NCBI GenBank assembly: GCA_008508345.1
Contig: QNGE01000937.1
Coordinates: 129,874 to 193,873 of the forward strand
DNA: 64,000 nt
Direction of reading: 5' to 3'
From: Paragonimus westermani
Taxonomy: Eukaryota > Platyhelminthes > Trematoda > Plagiorchiida > Troglotrematidae
The notes beneath the pieces were generated by a model. It had not been told where the DNA came from. It saw only the letters and a list, made by a program, of their open reading frames with translations, and did not search any database. Positions within the stretch are counted from its first letter, which is position 1; each line of letters opens with the position of its first letter. Of this stretch, positions 61,001-63,734 are shown one piece after another. The translations under genes were made by a program, and so were the position numbers.

Positions 61001-62072
61001 AAAAAGTGATAACTTCACATTCAAACTTTGAGAAATTACAATCAGAGTCCAGTAATCTTTCGGAATGCTGGCTAAAACCTCTACGGCAGGAATCAAATCA
61101 TCCAAGCTAACTGGATCATCCGTGACCATGGCGACAGATGTAATACCACCAGCACTACCTTGAGAAGGCCCAGTCGACGTTGTCTGTTTCGGTTGCTGGC
61201 CTTTGAGAAATCTTTGAGGAACGGGTTTTTCCGTTGGTAATTGTTCCAAGAGTGCGGTGATGTCATTCACCTGAAACGACAGTAGGTTTGGTTAGACCAT
61301 TCGAACACAGGCTTACCACGACAGGTTTTAAACCGGTTAGTAGTGACTTATTGCTCTGTCCAAACCATCGATAAAACTCGACTACCAGATTTTTCGTCTC
61401 ATTTCTCACGTTTTCATCACGATCGTCGAATAAACGCGGAAACTCTTTGGTTAAAGGTTTTAAAGGAACAACTTTGGGGCCAAACAAACTAGAAAACGAG
61501 ATAAAAACTGTTTGACTGGAGGCAATTTACTTCAAAATCTCCCTCAAAGTTTGTAAGCAGCCCACAACCAACTTCGGGTTCTTGTTAGACAATCCTTTAA
61601 GCAATTCCTCGCAAGCGACTTCGTGTCGCTCGATCTCAACCATCTGAAGTAAACACTCAATAGCTTTATCTTTGGTTTTTGCACGAGTGGCACCAAGGCC
61701 TTTAGTGACCAGCGCGCAACACACATCAGGAGCGCATCTAAAGCGGTTATTTTGGACTTGACAAAACCCACCTGGTTGCAACGTTTGCGTTTTCGAGGAA
61801 CGCCAAAACGGAACTCAGAGCGGCTTCTTGAGCGATAGCATTCGAATCGAGAACAAACTTCTTTATCAAACCCACATATTCGTTAAAGACAGGAGAGTCT
61901 TCTGAGTCTTGCGTGGTGAATAAGTTCAAGGCTTCCGTGTAACCCTGAACACGTGCGTTCCATCGCTATATCAATTGACAGGAAATCGATATAACCAAAA
62001 TGAACGAAAACCTACACTATGTTGAACTTTTTCAATCGTAGGGAGGCTAGTCCACTCGTCGTTGTCTGTCAT
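1369..62072 (-). CDS. CKAP5: XMAP215/ch-TOG family microtubule polymerase, 27 coding exons, 3' end outside window
   Basis: This family binds tubulin dimers through TOG domains, speeds plus-end microtubule growth, and acts at spindle poles, centrosomes and kinetochores. Coding segments in order (minus strand): 62072-62016, 61965-61772, 61737-61531, 61488-61317, 61270-61040, 60991-60878, 60821-60627, 56231-55871, 52485-52233, 51982-51808, 51217-50937, 49823-49488, 44988-44731, 41207-41063, 37398-36996, 36868-36657, 34202-33941, 33243-33007, 22520-22327, 21735-21611, 21501-21292, 12421-12273, 8315-8158, 4476-4289, 1978-1866, 1771-1587, 1479-1369. They total 5,526 nt with matching phases and GT-AG ends. 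Approximate domains: TOG1 1-235, TOG2 265-500, basic linker 500-590, TOG3 590-820, acidic stretch, TOG4 855-1090, basic linker to 1198, TOG5 1199-1440, C-terminal helical region from 1470. The stop codon and last roughly 150-200 residues are not in the window. Family assignment is very secure; individual splice sites are inferred. Confidence 0.96.
1587..1771 (-). CDS. CKAP5: ch-TOG exon 26 (C-terminal helical region)
   Basis: Residues 1744-1805. NNYAFDVILLDCHDFLKAFP and PLRTVKTLLHVMCRYQGSSI match vertebrate [20 protein letters not shown] and [20 protein letters not shown]. Donor GTAAGC, phase 0. Confidence 0.95.
1866..1978 (-). CDS. CKAP5: ch-TOG exon 25 (C-terminal helical region)
   Basis: Residues 1706-1743. 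ALLRLLHESVSNGHFTHRFT and QSIMKSIWRITKGMDST fit vertebrate [20 protein letters not shown] and ELVMKCLWRMVRLLPDT. Acceptor after GTTGTTCAAACAG, donor GTAACT; phases 2 in and 1 out match both neighbours. Confidence 0.92.
1979..4288 (-). other. intron between exons 24 and 25 (2,310 nt)
   Basis: AT-rich sequence. Short open frames only; none recognised. No clear repeat. Confidence 0.85.
4289..4476 (-). CDS. CKAP5: ch-TOG exon 24 (C-terminal helical region)
   Basis: Residues 1644-1705. LGREASRETLRELIQSLLQV, LDERTTRMPDGENVIRAINA and ALCVNIIEAANGTRVLR align with vertebrate [40 protein letters not shown] and LVVKVLEKSDQTNIL. Donor GTCAGT, phase 2. Confidence 0.94.
4477..8157 (-). other. intron between exons 23 and 24 (3,681 nt)
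   Basis: Nothing coding seen. About 6430-6480 resembles the 3' tail of SINE family S in minus orientation (cgagttgaccaacacttaat then cacagt), too short to be sure. Confidence 0.85.
8158..8315 (-). CDS. CKAP5: ch-TOG exon 23 (C-terminal helical region)
   Basis: Residues 1591-1643. HVNQILMLITMQLKQVTARY and SDDQLATLVRCHLATVES fit vertebrate [20 protein letters not shown] and KDEIIKLYSCIIGNMIS. Conservation is lower than in the TOG domains, but both phases fit (in 1, out 0). Donor GTAATT. The acceptor after TTTTTTGGTAG is the only one consistent with exon 22. Confidence 0.88.
8316..12272 (-). other. intron between exons 22 and 23 (3,957 nt)
   Basis: No recognised repeat or reading frame of interest. 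Open frames at 10800-11072 and 11178-11441 (minus) match nothing I know and do not fit the ch-TOG gap between exons 22 and 23. Confidence 0.85.
12273..12421 (-). CDS. CKAP5: ch-TOG exon 22 (C-terminal helical region)
   Basis: Residues 1541-1590. TASAITMVVTAISSNDLLVS and CHALAELDMVLR align with vertebrate [20 protein letters not shown] and QALTQIDEVLR. Acceptor TACGCGCAG, donor GTTAGT, phase 1. Confidence 0.92.
13540..14785 (+). mobile_element. Jockey/CR1-like LINE remnant (family C)
   Basis: Plus-strand reverse transcriptase blocks in order: HKSPGSVDIQCLQ and DLANYRPVALLTTVSEVTEN (13620-13740), SFVTNLLTACEFWTKDADTG (about 13945-14005), VINVVYHDISKAFDKVTHSI (RT motif A, 14012-14070), and LYTDDTTSLSSGV (catalytic box as YTDD, about 14290-14330). 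Frameshifts separate the blocks. A stretch near 13765-13930 interrupts the order and may be a nested insertion. Confidence 0.75.
17306..17570 (-). repeat. TG-tailed interspersed repeat (family T), copy 4, inverted, diverged
   Basis: It matches the family through actggcctgtcacagtagcc, gaagccaaagg, aaaccagaaggaatagag and tactggttagcca. The TG tail is lost. It sits just downstream of the 3' end of LINE family A copy 1. The family frame stays open across the whole unit. Confidence 0.65.
17597..19060 (-). mobile_element. LINE family A, copy 1 (RT remnant to 3' end)
   Basis: A degenerate non-LTR reverse transcriptase read on the minus strand with frameshifts and stops. In order: RPDRGYADQSFTLRQLL with ADYKGASDSMDRSTLLESL (18951-18724), a PLxSFLLDFVMDEVL-like block and a decayed YADD box (about 18700-18540), LGYLWRQKDISLAIRDRVY (18400-18340) and RWLGHVRLMSA with RALYQ (about 18120-18030). 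It ends in a 3' region tailed by GATGAT-type repeats near 17600. The same modules recur at four other places in the window. The clade (RTE- or CR1-like) is not settled. It cannot be active. Confidence 0.85.
21292..21501 (-). CDS. CKAP5: ch-TOG exon 21 (start of C-terminal region)
   Basis: Residues 1471-1540. AQQRARAMLSELGDLSPEKA and MPDLIQLDADISDLFKPIEV match the vertebrate segment [20 protein letters not shown] that links TOG5 to the C-terminal helical region. Donor GTAAGT, phase 2, followed by an 8.9-kb intron. Confidence 0.92.
21611..21735 (-). CDS. CKAP5: ch-TOG exon 20 (end of TOG5)
   Basis: Residues 1430-1470. [20 protein letters not shown] matches vertebrate [20 protein letters not shown] and closes TOG5; a short Ser/Pro-rich stretch follows. 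Donor GTATAC, phase 2. The sequence past LEERIKR is not conserved, so the exact 3' end is less sure than the 5' end. Confidence 0.87.
21736..22326 (-). other. intron between exons 19 and 20 (591 nt)
   Basis: Weak donor GTTGGT on the exon 19 side. Nothing else recognised. Confidence 0.85.
22327..22520 (-). CDS. CKAP5: ch-TOG exon 19 (TOG5, last HEAT repeats)
   Basis: Residues 1365-1429. ECLDEMGSLIERFGVNVCQP and IGDRDSGVRSAALNALVSAY are almost colinear with vertebrate [20 protein letters not shown] and [20 protein letters not shown]. The donor is the weak GTTGGT, phase 0, chosen because it joins exon 20 in register (IGS-LPDKD against IGN-LSEKD). Confidence 0.94.
25470..26270 (-). mobile_element. 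Penelope-like element (PLE) reverse transcriptase remnant
   Basis: Blocks in the right N-to-C order on the minus strand: RIHKSGIPMRSIL followed by NGSPYHELANWLVDILK (26064-25970), matching the PLE block KIHKPGIPLRPI; VDDVAMGSPLGSVLAVFLV (25745-25690), the PLE-typical GVAMGSPLGP motif; and YKQYVHDMFFI (about 25636-25604), in place of YVDD. In-frame stops and frameshifts mark it as dead. No GIY-YIG domain was seen. Confidence 0.8.
26275..26462. repeat. 17-bp perfect inverted repeats flanking the tRNA-like sequence
   Basis: attgtattactaataag at 26275-26291 is the exact reverse complement of cttattagtaatacaat at 26446-26462. The 154-bp interior holds the tRNA-like sequence. The left arm abuts the upstream end of the Penelope-like remnant. 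It may be the end of a small foldback element or a duplicated target inverted around the insertion. Confidence 0.7.
26323..26402 (+). tRNA. tRNA-like sequence, probably pseudo-tRNA or SINE head
   Basis: A perfect 7-bp acceptor stem (GGCTTCG 26323-26329 with CGAAGCC 26396-26402), a D arm GCTC-AGCTGGTA-GAGC (26332-26347) and a perfect 5-bp T stem GCTGG/CCAGC around TCCGAAT (26379-26395). The anticodon arm does not fold: the expected stem CTTGC has no partner and the variable region is about eight bases too long. Internal A and B boxes for RNA polymerase III are intact. The anticodon cannot be assigned. Confidence 0.55.
26990..27810 (+). mobile_element. LINE family A, copy 2 (plus strand, RT remnant)
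   Basis: The RT motif A region is recognisable as FLDPKNVWDSVATFVL (about 27066-27113). It is followed by a CPNSCFLFS-like block and an intact YADD box at 27356-27367 (GYADDRLICWF). FNYLGSAISS and ELCYLWQRKEIHLPI (about 27540-27670) match the YLGS and LWRRKDI modules of copy 1. Several frameshifts interrupt it and there is no obvious 3' tail. Confidence 0.75.
27818..28145 (+). mobile_element. LINE family C-like RT fragment
   Basis: It reads GPNFFILYVNEPIVEVLKMQ, then SYKSCDDGASTT, then WNKDLFRTYKNAG. This resembles the GPLLFLLYVNDLP ... YADD ... W block of Jockey/CR1-type reverse transcriptases, with the catalytic box decayed to CDDG. It directly follows LINE family A copy 2, so two truncated elements appear joined or nested. 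Confidence 0.5.
28770..28968 (-). mobile_element. tRNA-derived SINE (family S), minus copy of inverted pair
   Basis: On the minus strand: a degenerate A box, B box GAGTTCAAATCCC (28889-28902), then a body running through ggccgtggcaaggatatgc and gagctctaatgagagcg to a gtacttcttttc segment and a tail near 28770. It lies head to head with the plus copy that starts within about 10-20 bases. Confidence 0.75.
28976..29165 (+). mobile_element. tRNA-derived SINE (family S), plus copy of inverted pair
   Basis: A box TGGCGCAGTGGTC from 28992 and B box AGTTCAAATCCCGG from 29036 at normal tRNA spacing. They are followed by the same body as the neighbouring inverted copy (gtggcaaggatatgc, gagctctaatgagagcg, agtgcttcttttcg, ggctagctggaaagtct). 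The tRNA head does not fold into a full tRNA. Confidence 0.75.
31660..31740 (+). mobile_element. SINE family S, 3' fragment
   Basis: It matches only the 3' half of family S (tagtgcttcttttctaaaca, then ggctggctggaaaatctg and aatatcaaggctg). The tRNA-derived head is missing, consistent with a truncated relic. Confidence 0.5.
33007..33243 (-). CDS. CKAP5: ch-TOG exon 18 (TOG5)
   Basis: Residues 1286-1364. NLTEHEAGAFLPYLILKAGD, SKDAVRQSVRGLFRLVVNLY and FLSNGVKSKINKTRQ align with vertebrate TOG5 (LTENEASSFIPYLVVKVGE). Donor GTAAGT, phase 1. The next intron is the largest in the window (10.5 kb). Confidence 0.95.
33244..33940 (-). other. intron between exons 17 and 18 (697 nt)
   Basis: No feature recognised. 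Confidence 0.88.
33941..34202 (-). CDS. CKAP5: ch-TOG exon 17 (TOG5, first half)
   Basis: Residues 1199-1285. LLKWEFDAPTRDHVQQL (Trp1202), HASLFHSDFKQHVKGLDQL and DLILRWIVLRFFETNPVVV match the vertebrate TOG5 segments KWNFTTPRDEYIEQL, MFHSDFQHHNKAL and DLILKWLTLRFFDTNTSVL. Donor GTGAGT, phase 1. Confidence 0.95.
34203..36656 (-). other. intron between exons 16 and 17 (2,454 nt)
   Basis: The 125-codon minus-strand open frame at 34488-34865 is not similar to anything I know. No repeat identified. Confidence 0.85.
36657..36868 (-). CDS. CKAP5: ch-TOG exon 16 (basic TOG4-TOG5 linker)
   Basis: Residues 1128-1198. It starts acidic (DDTDDIDSSP), turns strongly basic (GRPGKKKPDAKKTGN) and ends RLTDEKKRK, equivalent to vertebrate QRMKDEKGLK just before TOG5. 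Most of it is low-complexity and conserved only in composition. Donor GTTTGT, phase 0. Confidence 0.86.
36996..37398 (-). CDS. CKAP5: ch-TOG exon 15 (end of TOG4, TOG4-TOG5 linker)
   Basis: Residues 994-1127, the longest exon (403 nt). VENANLRADLLRWLTGAL, EDRNPDARKQAQLALPQLIR and KAANRLKSTSKDTVMPHLEK match vertebrate KENPFLRQELLGWL, LEDRNGDVRKKAQ and KLKPTSKDQVLAMLEK. A basic linker follows (AAKPKVVRGGGHKG). Donor GTCAGT, phase 1. Confidence 0.95.
37640..38830 (+). mobile_element. LINE family B remnant with C-terminal zinc finger
   Basis: Plus-strand fragments of a non-LTR retrotransposon: an intact YADD box at 37687-37698 (EIKYADDVFHL), DRLKCLNNKI, KVVTSCAEFCYLSSNL (38180-38230), RANMDRMEALLMLNQLRWLG and HFRRMGDN (38360-38445), then SLNQTAWRNMIRTDVRKFSE (38567-38625). 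It ends with a zinc-finger-like module whose cysteines are at 38720 and 38729 and first histidine at 38768; the last histidine of a C2H2 finger is replaced by Arg. Stops and frameshifts show it is dead. A tRNA-like SINE appears inserted at 37940-38060. Confidence 0.75.
37940..38060 (-). mobile_element. second tRNA-like SINE, inside LINE family B
   Basis: On the minus strand a perfect B box GGGTTCGATTCC (37992-37981) is preceded, at tRNA spacing, by an A-box-like TGATCTAGCGGATA and a tRNA-like TTTGGACTACAG. Its body is unlike family S. It interrupts the LINE family B reading between DRLKCLNNKI and KVVTSCAEF. Confidence 0.45.
39129..39358 (+). repeat. TG-tailed interspersed repeat (family T), copy 1
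   Basis: A unit of about 230 bp: agccaatcag, ggctggctgga, cctcctggtcttgttccttc, gggttttta, tttagcttcggtcattatga, caggccaatccgaa, ending in a (TG)n tract at 39345-39357. The 3' tail abuts a LINE family B fragment. No A/B boxes or terminal inverted repeats were seen. Confidence 0.75.
39355..39541 (+). mobile_element. LINE family B, second fragment, ends at the gap
   Basis: It reads GKRNPGGQKRRYQNVVQVS, then DLALNRTAWRNTVRAGVRAF and NEQLLRGRE, matching 38480-38640. It begins right after the TG tail of a short repeat and runs into the N gap, so its 3' end is unknown. Confidence 0.75.
39542..39988. other. assembly gap (447 N)
   Basis: A run of 447 undetermined bases. It falls between a truncated zinc-finger LINE fragment (left) and a TG-tailed repeat copy (right), inside the intron between exons 14 and 15. 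Any open frame read across it is an artefact. Confidence 1.
39989..40218 (+). repeat. TG-tailed interspersed repeat (family T), copy 2
   Basis: Starts at the N gap and runs through ccaatcaagtggctaaccag, cttattccttcgggtttaca, ggaactgcaattggtgcagc and ttcggtcactgtgacaggct to a (TG)n tail at 40205-40218. One frame is open across the unit (LANQ-type start, PLASVTVTG end). Confidence 0.78.
41063..41207 (-). CDS. CKAP5: ch-TOG exon 14 (TOG4)
   Basis: Residues 945-993. LLCLGDSKPQVREAAYSALS matches the vertebrate TOG4 repeat [20 protein letters not shown]. It ends in a helix, NDMLSDALK. Donor GTGGGT, phase 0. Confidence 0.93.
43180..43900 (+). mobile_element. possible R2-like non-LTR retrotransposon remnant
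   Basis: FTEEALNTTVYTDDPALIQE with a following QGKVDLVVTAPKLVG (43190-43320) looks like an RT YADD box with the downstream helix. Later, VSLRHFDGFLPNPSFHLAAL with RLRISHHIQLMAKQ (about 43635-43740) resembles the region after the RT in R2-clade elements (DTPLxxFxxxxxxGGLGIPSLR). The two parts are in different frames. The link to R2 is from motif memory only. Confidence 0.4.
44355..44535 (+). mobile_element. tRNA-derived SINE (family S), diverged copy
   Basis: A box TTGCACAGTGGTCAACG (from 44367), B box GGAGTTGAAATACCCG (about 44410-44425), then gtgacaaggatatgcacga and ggcggaaagtctattcggg, in the same order as at 28976-29165. More mutated than that copy. Confidence 0.65.
44731..44988 (-). CDS. 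CKAP5: ch-TOG exon 13 (TOG4, first half)
   Basis: Residues 859-944. ITTELMSLLSNKNWKDRQQA carries the conserved tryptophan of TOG4 (Trp875). It continues through LNAAKHIEGSNGALQELLSA to FALVLLDEFAKALPKSDAAK. Donor GTAAGC, phase 2. Confidence 0.94.
45438..45685 (-). repeat. TG-tailed interspersed repeat (family T), copy 3, inverted
   Basis: The reverse complement of the unit at 39989-40218, with high identity (ctgcaattggtgcagcgcaa and cttgattggctatt shared). It extends the 5' side by about 30 bp. The same reading frame is open here too. Confidence 0.78.
45686..45686. other. single undetermined base
   Basis: One N at the edge of the inverted TG-tailed repeat copy. It may mark a scaffold join or polishing ambiguity. 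Confidence 1.
46545..46615 (+). mobile_element. weak tRNA-like SINE head
   Basis: CCGTGGTGTCATCGGACTAA resembles an A box and GGGTTGAGATCC (46590-46601) a B box with two mismatches. The spacing is short but plausible. No second copy was found in the window, so this is tentative. Confidence 0.3.
49488..49823 (-). CDS. CKAP5: ch-TOG exon 12 (end of TOG3, acidic linker)
   Basis: Residues 747-858. NATNPAVRQASLSLAGSVHL, YLGDPLRSLLADEKPAVV and FDKNAGQKPPVPTRG are highly conserved with vertebrate CKAP5. They are followed by an acidic stretch (ADDGAGDVDTVTEELDSEA) like the acidic TOG3-TOG4 linker of other members. Donor GTAAAA, phase 2. Confidence 0.95.
49824..50936 (-). other. intron between exons 11 and 12 (1,113 nt)
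   Basis: Near 50285-50402 there are A-box- and B-box-like strings (CCCAGATGGTAGAAC; GTTCGATCC), but they are about 100 bases apart and unconvincing. Nothing else seen. Confidence 0.85.
50937..51217 (-). CDS. CKAP5: ch-TOG exon 11 (TOG3)
   Basis: Residues 654-746. KIGDAKVGEAVKSVLTALSE and SKNPRNQAESLQWLAQSVRE align directly with the vertebrate TOG3 segments KIGDVKCGNNAKEAM and [20 protein letters not shown]. Entry phase 0, donor GTAAGT, exit phase 2. Confidence 0.95.
51218..51807 (-). other. intron between exons 10 and 11 (590 nt)
   Basis: No recognised feature. Confidence 0.88.
51808..51982 (-). CDS. CKAP5: ch-TOG exon 10 (TOG3, first HEAT repeat)
   Basis: Residues 595-653. It reads LVNMLSSSDLKQRLEGVTK and then PAQVLCRVITQKPGLKDTNL, matching vertebrate TOG3. 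Where vertebrates have SNWKERL, this copy has SDLKQRL, so the loop tryptophan is Leu610 (codon 51939-51937, CTC). A (TA)n tract lies directly upstream of its acceptor. Donor GTGAGT, phase 0. Confidence 0.94.
51999..52063. repeat. (TA)n microsatellite beside the exon 10 splice acceptor
   Basis: About 65 nt of almost pure TA dinucleotides with one break. On the minus strand it ends about 16 nt before the exon 10 acceptor, so it occupies the place where the branch point and upstream polypyrimidine tract would normally lie; only a short CTTTTCCGCTTGACAG remains. Confidence 0.97.
52233..52485 (-). CDS. CKAP5: ch-TOG exon 9 (basic TOG2-TOG3 linker)
   Basis: Residues 511-594. Low-complexity, rich in Pro, Ser, Thr, Ala, Lys and Arg (for example GSKPRRGAPPVQRPA and SGPPKRKPTVTKSSKP), then LLSDEQVTQQAHE leading into TOG3. 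Basic inter-TOG linkers of this family bind the microtubule lattice. The sequence is not conserved, so the assignment rests on the acceptor after TTTTTCGCATTAG, phase match on both sides and composition. Donor GTATGT, phase 2. Confidence 0.82.
52486..55870 (-). other. intron between exons 8 and 9 (3,385 nt)
   Basis: Contains LINE family A copy 3. Open minus-strand frames at 54832-55152 (106 codons) and 55222-55632 (136 codons) are not recognised and show no supporting splice or start context. Confidence 0.85.
52870..53700 (-). mobile_element. LINE family A, copy 3 (C-terminal part and 3' end)
   Basis: On the minus strand: PLETVDRFTCLSS (about 53680-53640), RGYNMSARHFCVDQ, then SLRSLGHVLRTPTESLLHHI and WKPQIGQAVIWLQAMKAL (53330-53180) and a WHPPGWEVRNHPTP block. 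These correspond to the LRWLGHVLRMP, RGGQxxTW and LPGWGPRDP modules of trematode LINE C-termini. The 3' end is a (GAT)n tract at 52877-52904. Confidence 0.82.
55871..56231 (-). CDS. CKAP5: ch-TOG exon 8 (end of TOG2, start of TOG2-TOG3 linker)
   Basis: Residues 391-510. HEAT repeats are visible as VRAEVALFLSRFFG, VRENSFAALGALMRLVG and EPFLADLDAIRLGKIKEYSE; the last matches vertebrate [20 protein letters not shown]. A small, poorly conserved Gly/Ala/Ser linker follows. Donor GTAACT, phase 1. Confidence 0.93.
56232..60626 (-). other. intron between exons 7 and 8 (4,395 nt)
   Basis: Holds TG-tailed repeat copy 5. About 58.45-59.0 kb has a composition like the repeat-derived stretches, but no motif could be assigned. 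The rest is featureless to me. Confidence 0.85.
59808..60058 (+). repeat. TG-tailed interspersed repeat (family T), copy 5, diverged
   Basis: It reads ccgagagaaagagcgttcac, aactggcgaaccaacactgg, gtttgcactggata, ttagccccggtcattgtgac and aggctaatacg, in the same order as the other copies. The TG tail is absent. The family frame is broken after about 40 codons. Confidence 0.65.
60627..60821 (-). CDS. CKAP5: ch-TOG exon 7 (TOG2)
   Basis: Residues 326-390. NKDTNVVLTTLAAKILGQLA matches the vertebrate TOG2 core (GKDTNVMLVALAAKCL). It ends in LRNTLDAAVKS and donor GTAAGT, phase 0. This is the last of the compact 5' exons; the next intron is 4.4 kb. Confidence 0.94.
60878..60991 (-). CDS. CKAP5: ch-TOG exon 6 (TOG2, first HEAT repeat)
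   Basis: Residues 288-325. It starts TEKKWQDRQSALES; Trp292 is the tubulin-contacting tryptophan of TOG2 (vertebrate KKWQERKEALES). Donor GTACGT, phase 0. The 38 codons are followed by a 56-nt intron. Confidence 0.94.
61040..61270 (-). CDS. CKAP5: ch-TOG exon 5 (end of TOG1, TOG1-TOG2 linker)
   Basis: Residues 211-287. The end of TOG1 (LPTEKPVPQRFLKGQQPK) is followed by a short Ser/Gly/Thr-rich linker and then the first helix of TOG2, ending IPKDYWTLI (vertebrate LPKDFYDKI). Donor GTAATT, phase 0. Confidence 0.93.
61317..61488 (-). CDS. CKAP5: ch-TOG exon 4 (TOG1, last HEAT repeats)
   Basis: Residues 153-210. Visible motifs are FGPKVVPLKPL, RLFDDRDENVRNETKNL and VEFYRWFG, equivalent to the fifth and sixth HEAT repeats of TOG1. 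Donor GTAAGC, phase 0. Confidence 0.94.
61531..61737 (-). CDS. CKAP5: ch-TOG exon 3 (TOG1)
   Basis: Residues 85-153. EELLKGLSNKNPKLVVGC is nearly identical to the vertebrate TOG1 segment and covers the central HEAT repeats. Entry and exit are both phase 2, with donor GTAAAT. Confidence 0.95.
61772..61965 (-). CDS. CKAP5: ch-TOG exon 2 (TOG1, first HEAT repeats)
   Basis: Residues 20-84. It begins RWNARVQGY; Trp21 is the conserved tryptophan in the first intra-HEAT loop of TOG1 that contacts tubulin. LIKKFVLDSNAIAQEA follows, closely matching the vertebrate second HEAT repeat. The donor is GTGGGT, phase 2. The intron on the 3' side is only 34 nt. Confidence 0.95.
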
Positions 62073-62078
62073 ACTGAC
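62016..62078 (-). CDS. CKAP5: ch-TOG exon 1 (start codon)
   Basis: The ATG is at 62072-62070 and encodes residues 1-19, MTDNDEWTSLPTIEKVQHS, matching the family N-terminus (acidic residues, then EW-x-x-LP). A splice acceptor (tttcattgcag) ends six bases before the ATG, so 62073-62078 is a very short 5' UTR piece. The donor is GTAGGT, phase 0. The start was chosen because it is the only ATG in frame after the acceptor and gives the expected family N-terminus. Confidence 0.93.
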
Positions 62079-62092
62079 CTGCAATGAAAAGA
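62079..62092 (-). promoter_or_regulatory. splice acceptor six bases before the start codon
   Basis: On the minus strand a pyrimidine-rich tract ending tttcattgcag lies immediately before gtcagtATG. It joins the start exon either to a cis 5' UTR exon upstream or to a trans-spliced leader, which flatworms are known to use. The DNA alone cannot separate the two. Confidence 0.6.
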
Positions 62093-62559
62093 CCAAGTGA
62101 ATTATTTCTGAAACCGTGAAACGCCTAAACGTAGAGACAAGCATGAAAGAGCATCTGCATTGACACAAACTCCTAGACATTCGGTCATGAAATTTAATTC
62201 CGGTCTAGCATTCAATCATGAACCACACACCGAAGTACCTTATTTTAAAGTCGTCACATATAAAAACTGAAAATTTAAAGTGAACCGGAACACAAGTGAA
62301 GTGAAAGAGTTACGAATCGTGCATCACCGTGGTTGGTATTCGTCGTCGAGCATGACAGGGGACCATGGAAGAGCAACAGCAACTAGACATGAAGGTATGG
62401 AGAACAACAAAACAAGGAAAACAACGGGGATTTGTCGAGAACAATCAACAACACCATGTACATGCCACAATACCATGTAAGAAAACATTTTCAGCCAGCG
62501 ATGTGGAGGGTCGTGAACTCTCTACATGACAGAAAACGACTGCAAACCTTGCTTAGTAG

Positions 62560-63475
62560 GGCGGTCATCATCACCATTGTTACAGACAGTAATGCATTAG
62601 TGGTTCTCACTGGTGCTTAATTGCCATATAACCATGAAGTAAAGGCAGACCCTGTGCAGGAAGATAGAAGAATAAAAGGGAGAGGAAAAGAAGTAATTTT
62701 TGAAAACAGTTAGGTGTATATTCAAACATTCAACATCAAAAAGCCCACACCCTCCAGACGAACAATCGGGCTGTAACGGAGAGGAAAGCGTCGTCAGAGA
62801 GACAGCTCGCTTACGACTTTCACTGTCCCGTATCATTAAGTGTACTCACTTCATAGACAACTCGGACAAACAACTTACATCACTGAGCACGATTAGCCGT
62901 CACCTCGCCTAGCGTCTTCAGCCACCGACTTTGTGAATCTTGGGGGCACCACGACGGGAGACGAACTCGACCTACAATGGCCAAACCCCCGGTGAAAAAA
63001 TTCATTTCTTAACGTCAAGTCACCATTTGTCCACCTCGCACTTTACACCAGTCGGCCATAGCACTGACAAAGAGTGCACGGTGGGGCAGACGACTAGTTG
63101 GCATCAGTAATACATAACCTAACCATTTATTCTACGTAAATGTAAGAATTGAGCAAAAGAACATCCATTACCAAATACTCGCTTCCTAACCTCTTTGTTA
63201 CTTACCCGCTGGTGCTACCCGATACAAGCGATCGAACACAAACATCAGTGGTCAAACACCTGAAAACGGTTCACGTCTTCTACCCTGAGCGACCAGGTTT
63301 CACTGCCGCGAAGAAAAACAGTTCTCCATAGTCTGCTTCTGGAAAGAAAGTGGCTGGGAGGTGTGTTTGTGTCCGAACACAAAGCACTGATAATGGCGGA
63401 AGACTGTTGCGGCTGTAGGTCTCTCAGAGTCTCTATATTTCGAGCACCAAATTTCAACACAGGAAGAGGCACTGT
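62560..63475 (-). mobile_element. LINE family A, copy 4 (C-terminal part and 3' end)
   Basis: On the minus strand GSETWSLRVEDVNRFQVFDH (63304-63245) gives the conserved YGCETWPLRVED module. Downstream are SRLPHRALF and WCKVRGGQMVT blocks (about 63100-63000) and a 3' region matching copies 1 and 5 base for base over long stretches, tailed by GATGATG near 62567. It lies upstream of the ch-TOG start exon. Confidence 0.82.
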
Positions 63476-63734
63476 GCTACATGAAGAATTCTTAGTGCTT
63501 CTCAGTCATGGACACAACCCGATCACACAGCATTCAGATATAGTTGATGGCACTCTGTTAAAGATTGTCATGCGTTTTGGAACAACTACCTGCACTCGAA
63601 CCATGTTGGTGCTCGTGCCAATTTCGCTTTGTCATTTGCCCAGAGTTCCTACACTCGTGAATGCAAGTTACTTAACTGGCACTTGAACGAGGACAGTGTG
63701 AAGAACACTCACTGAGAAGCATTGGTCCCGTTCG

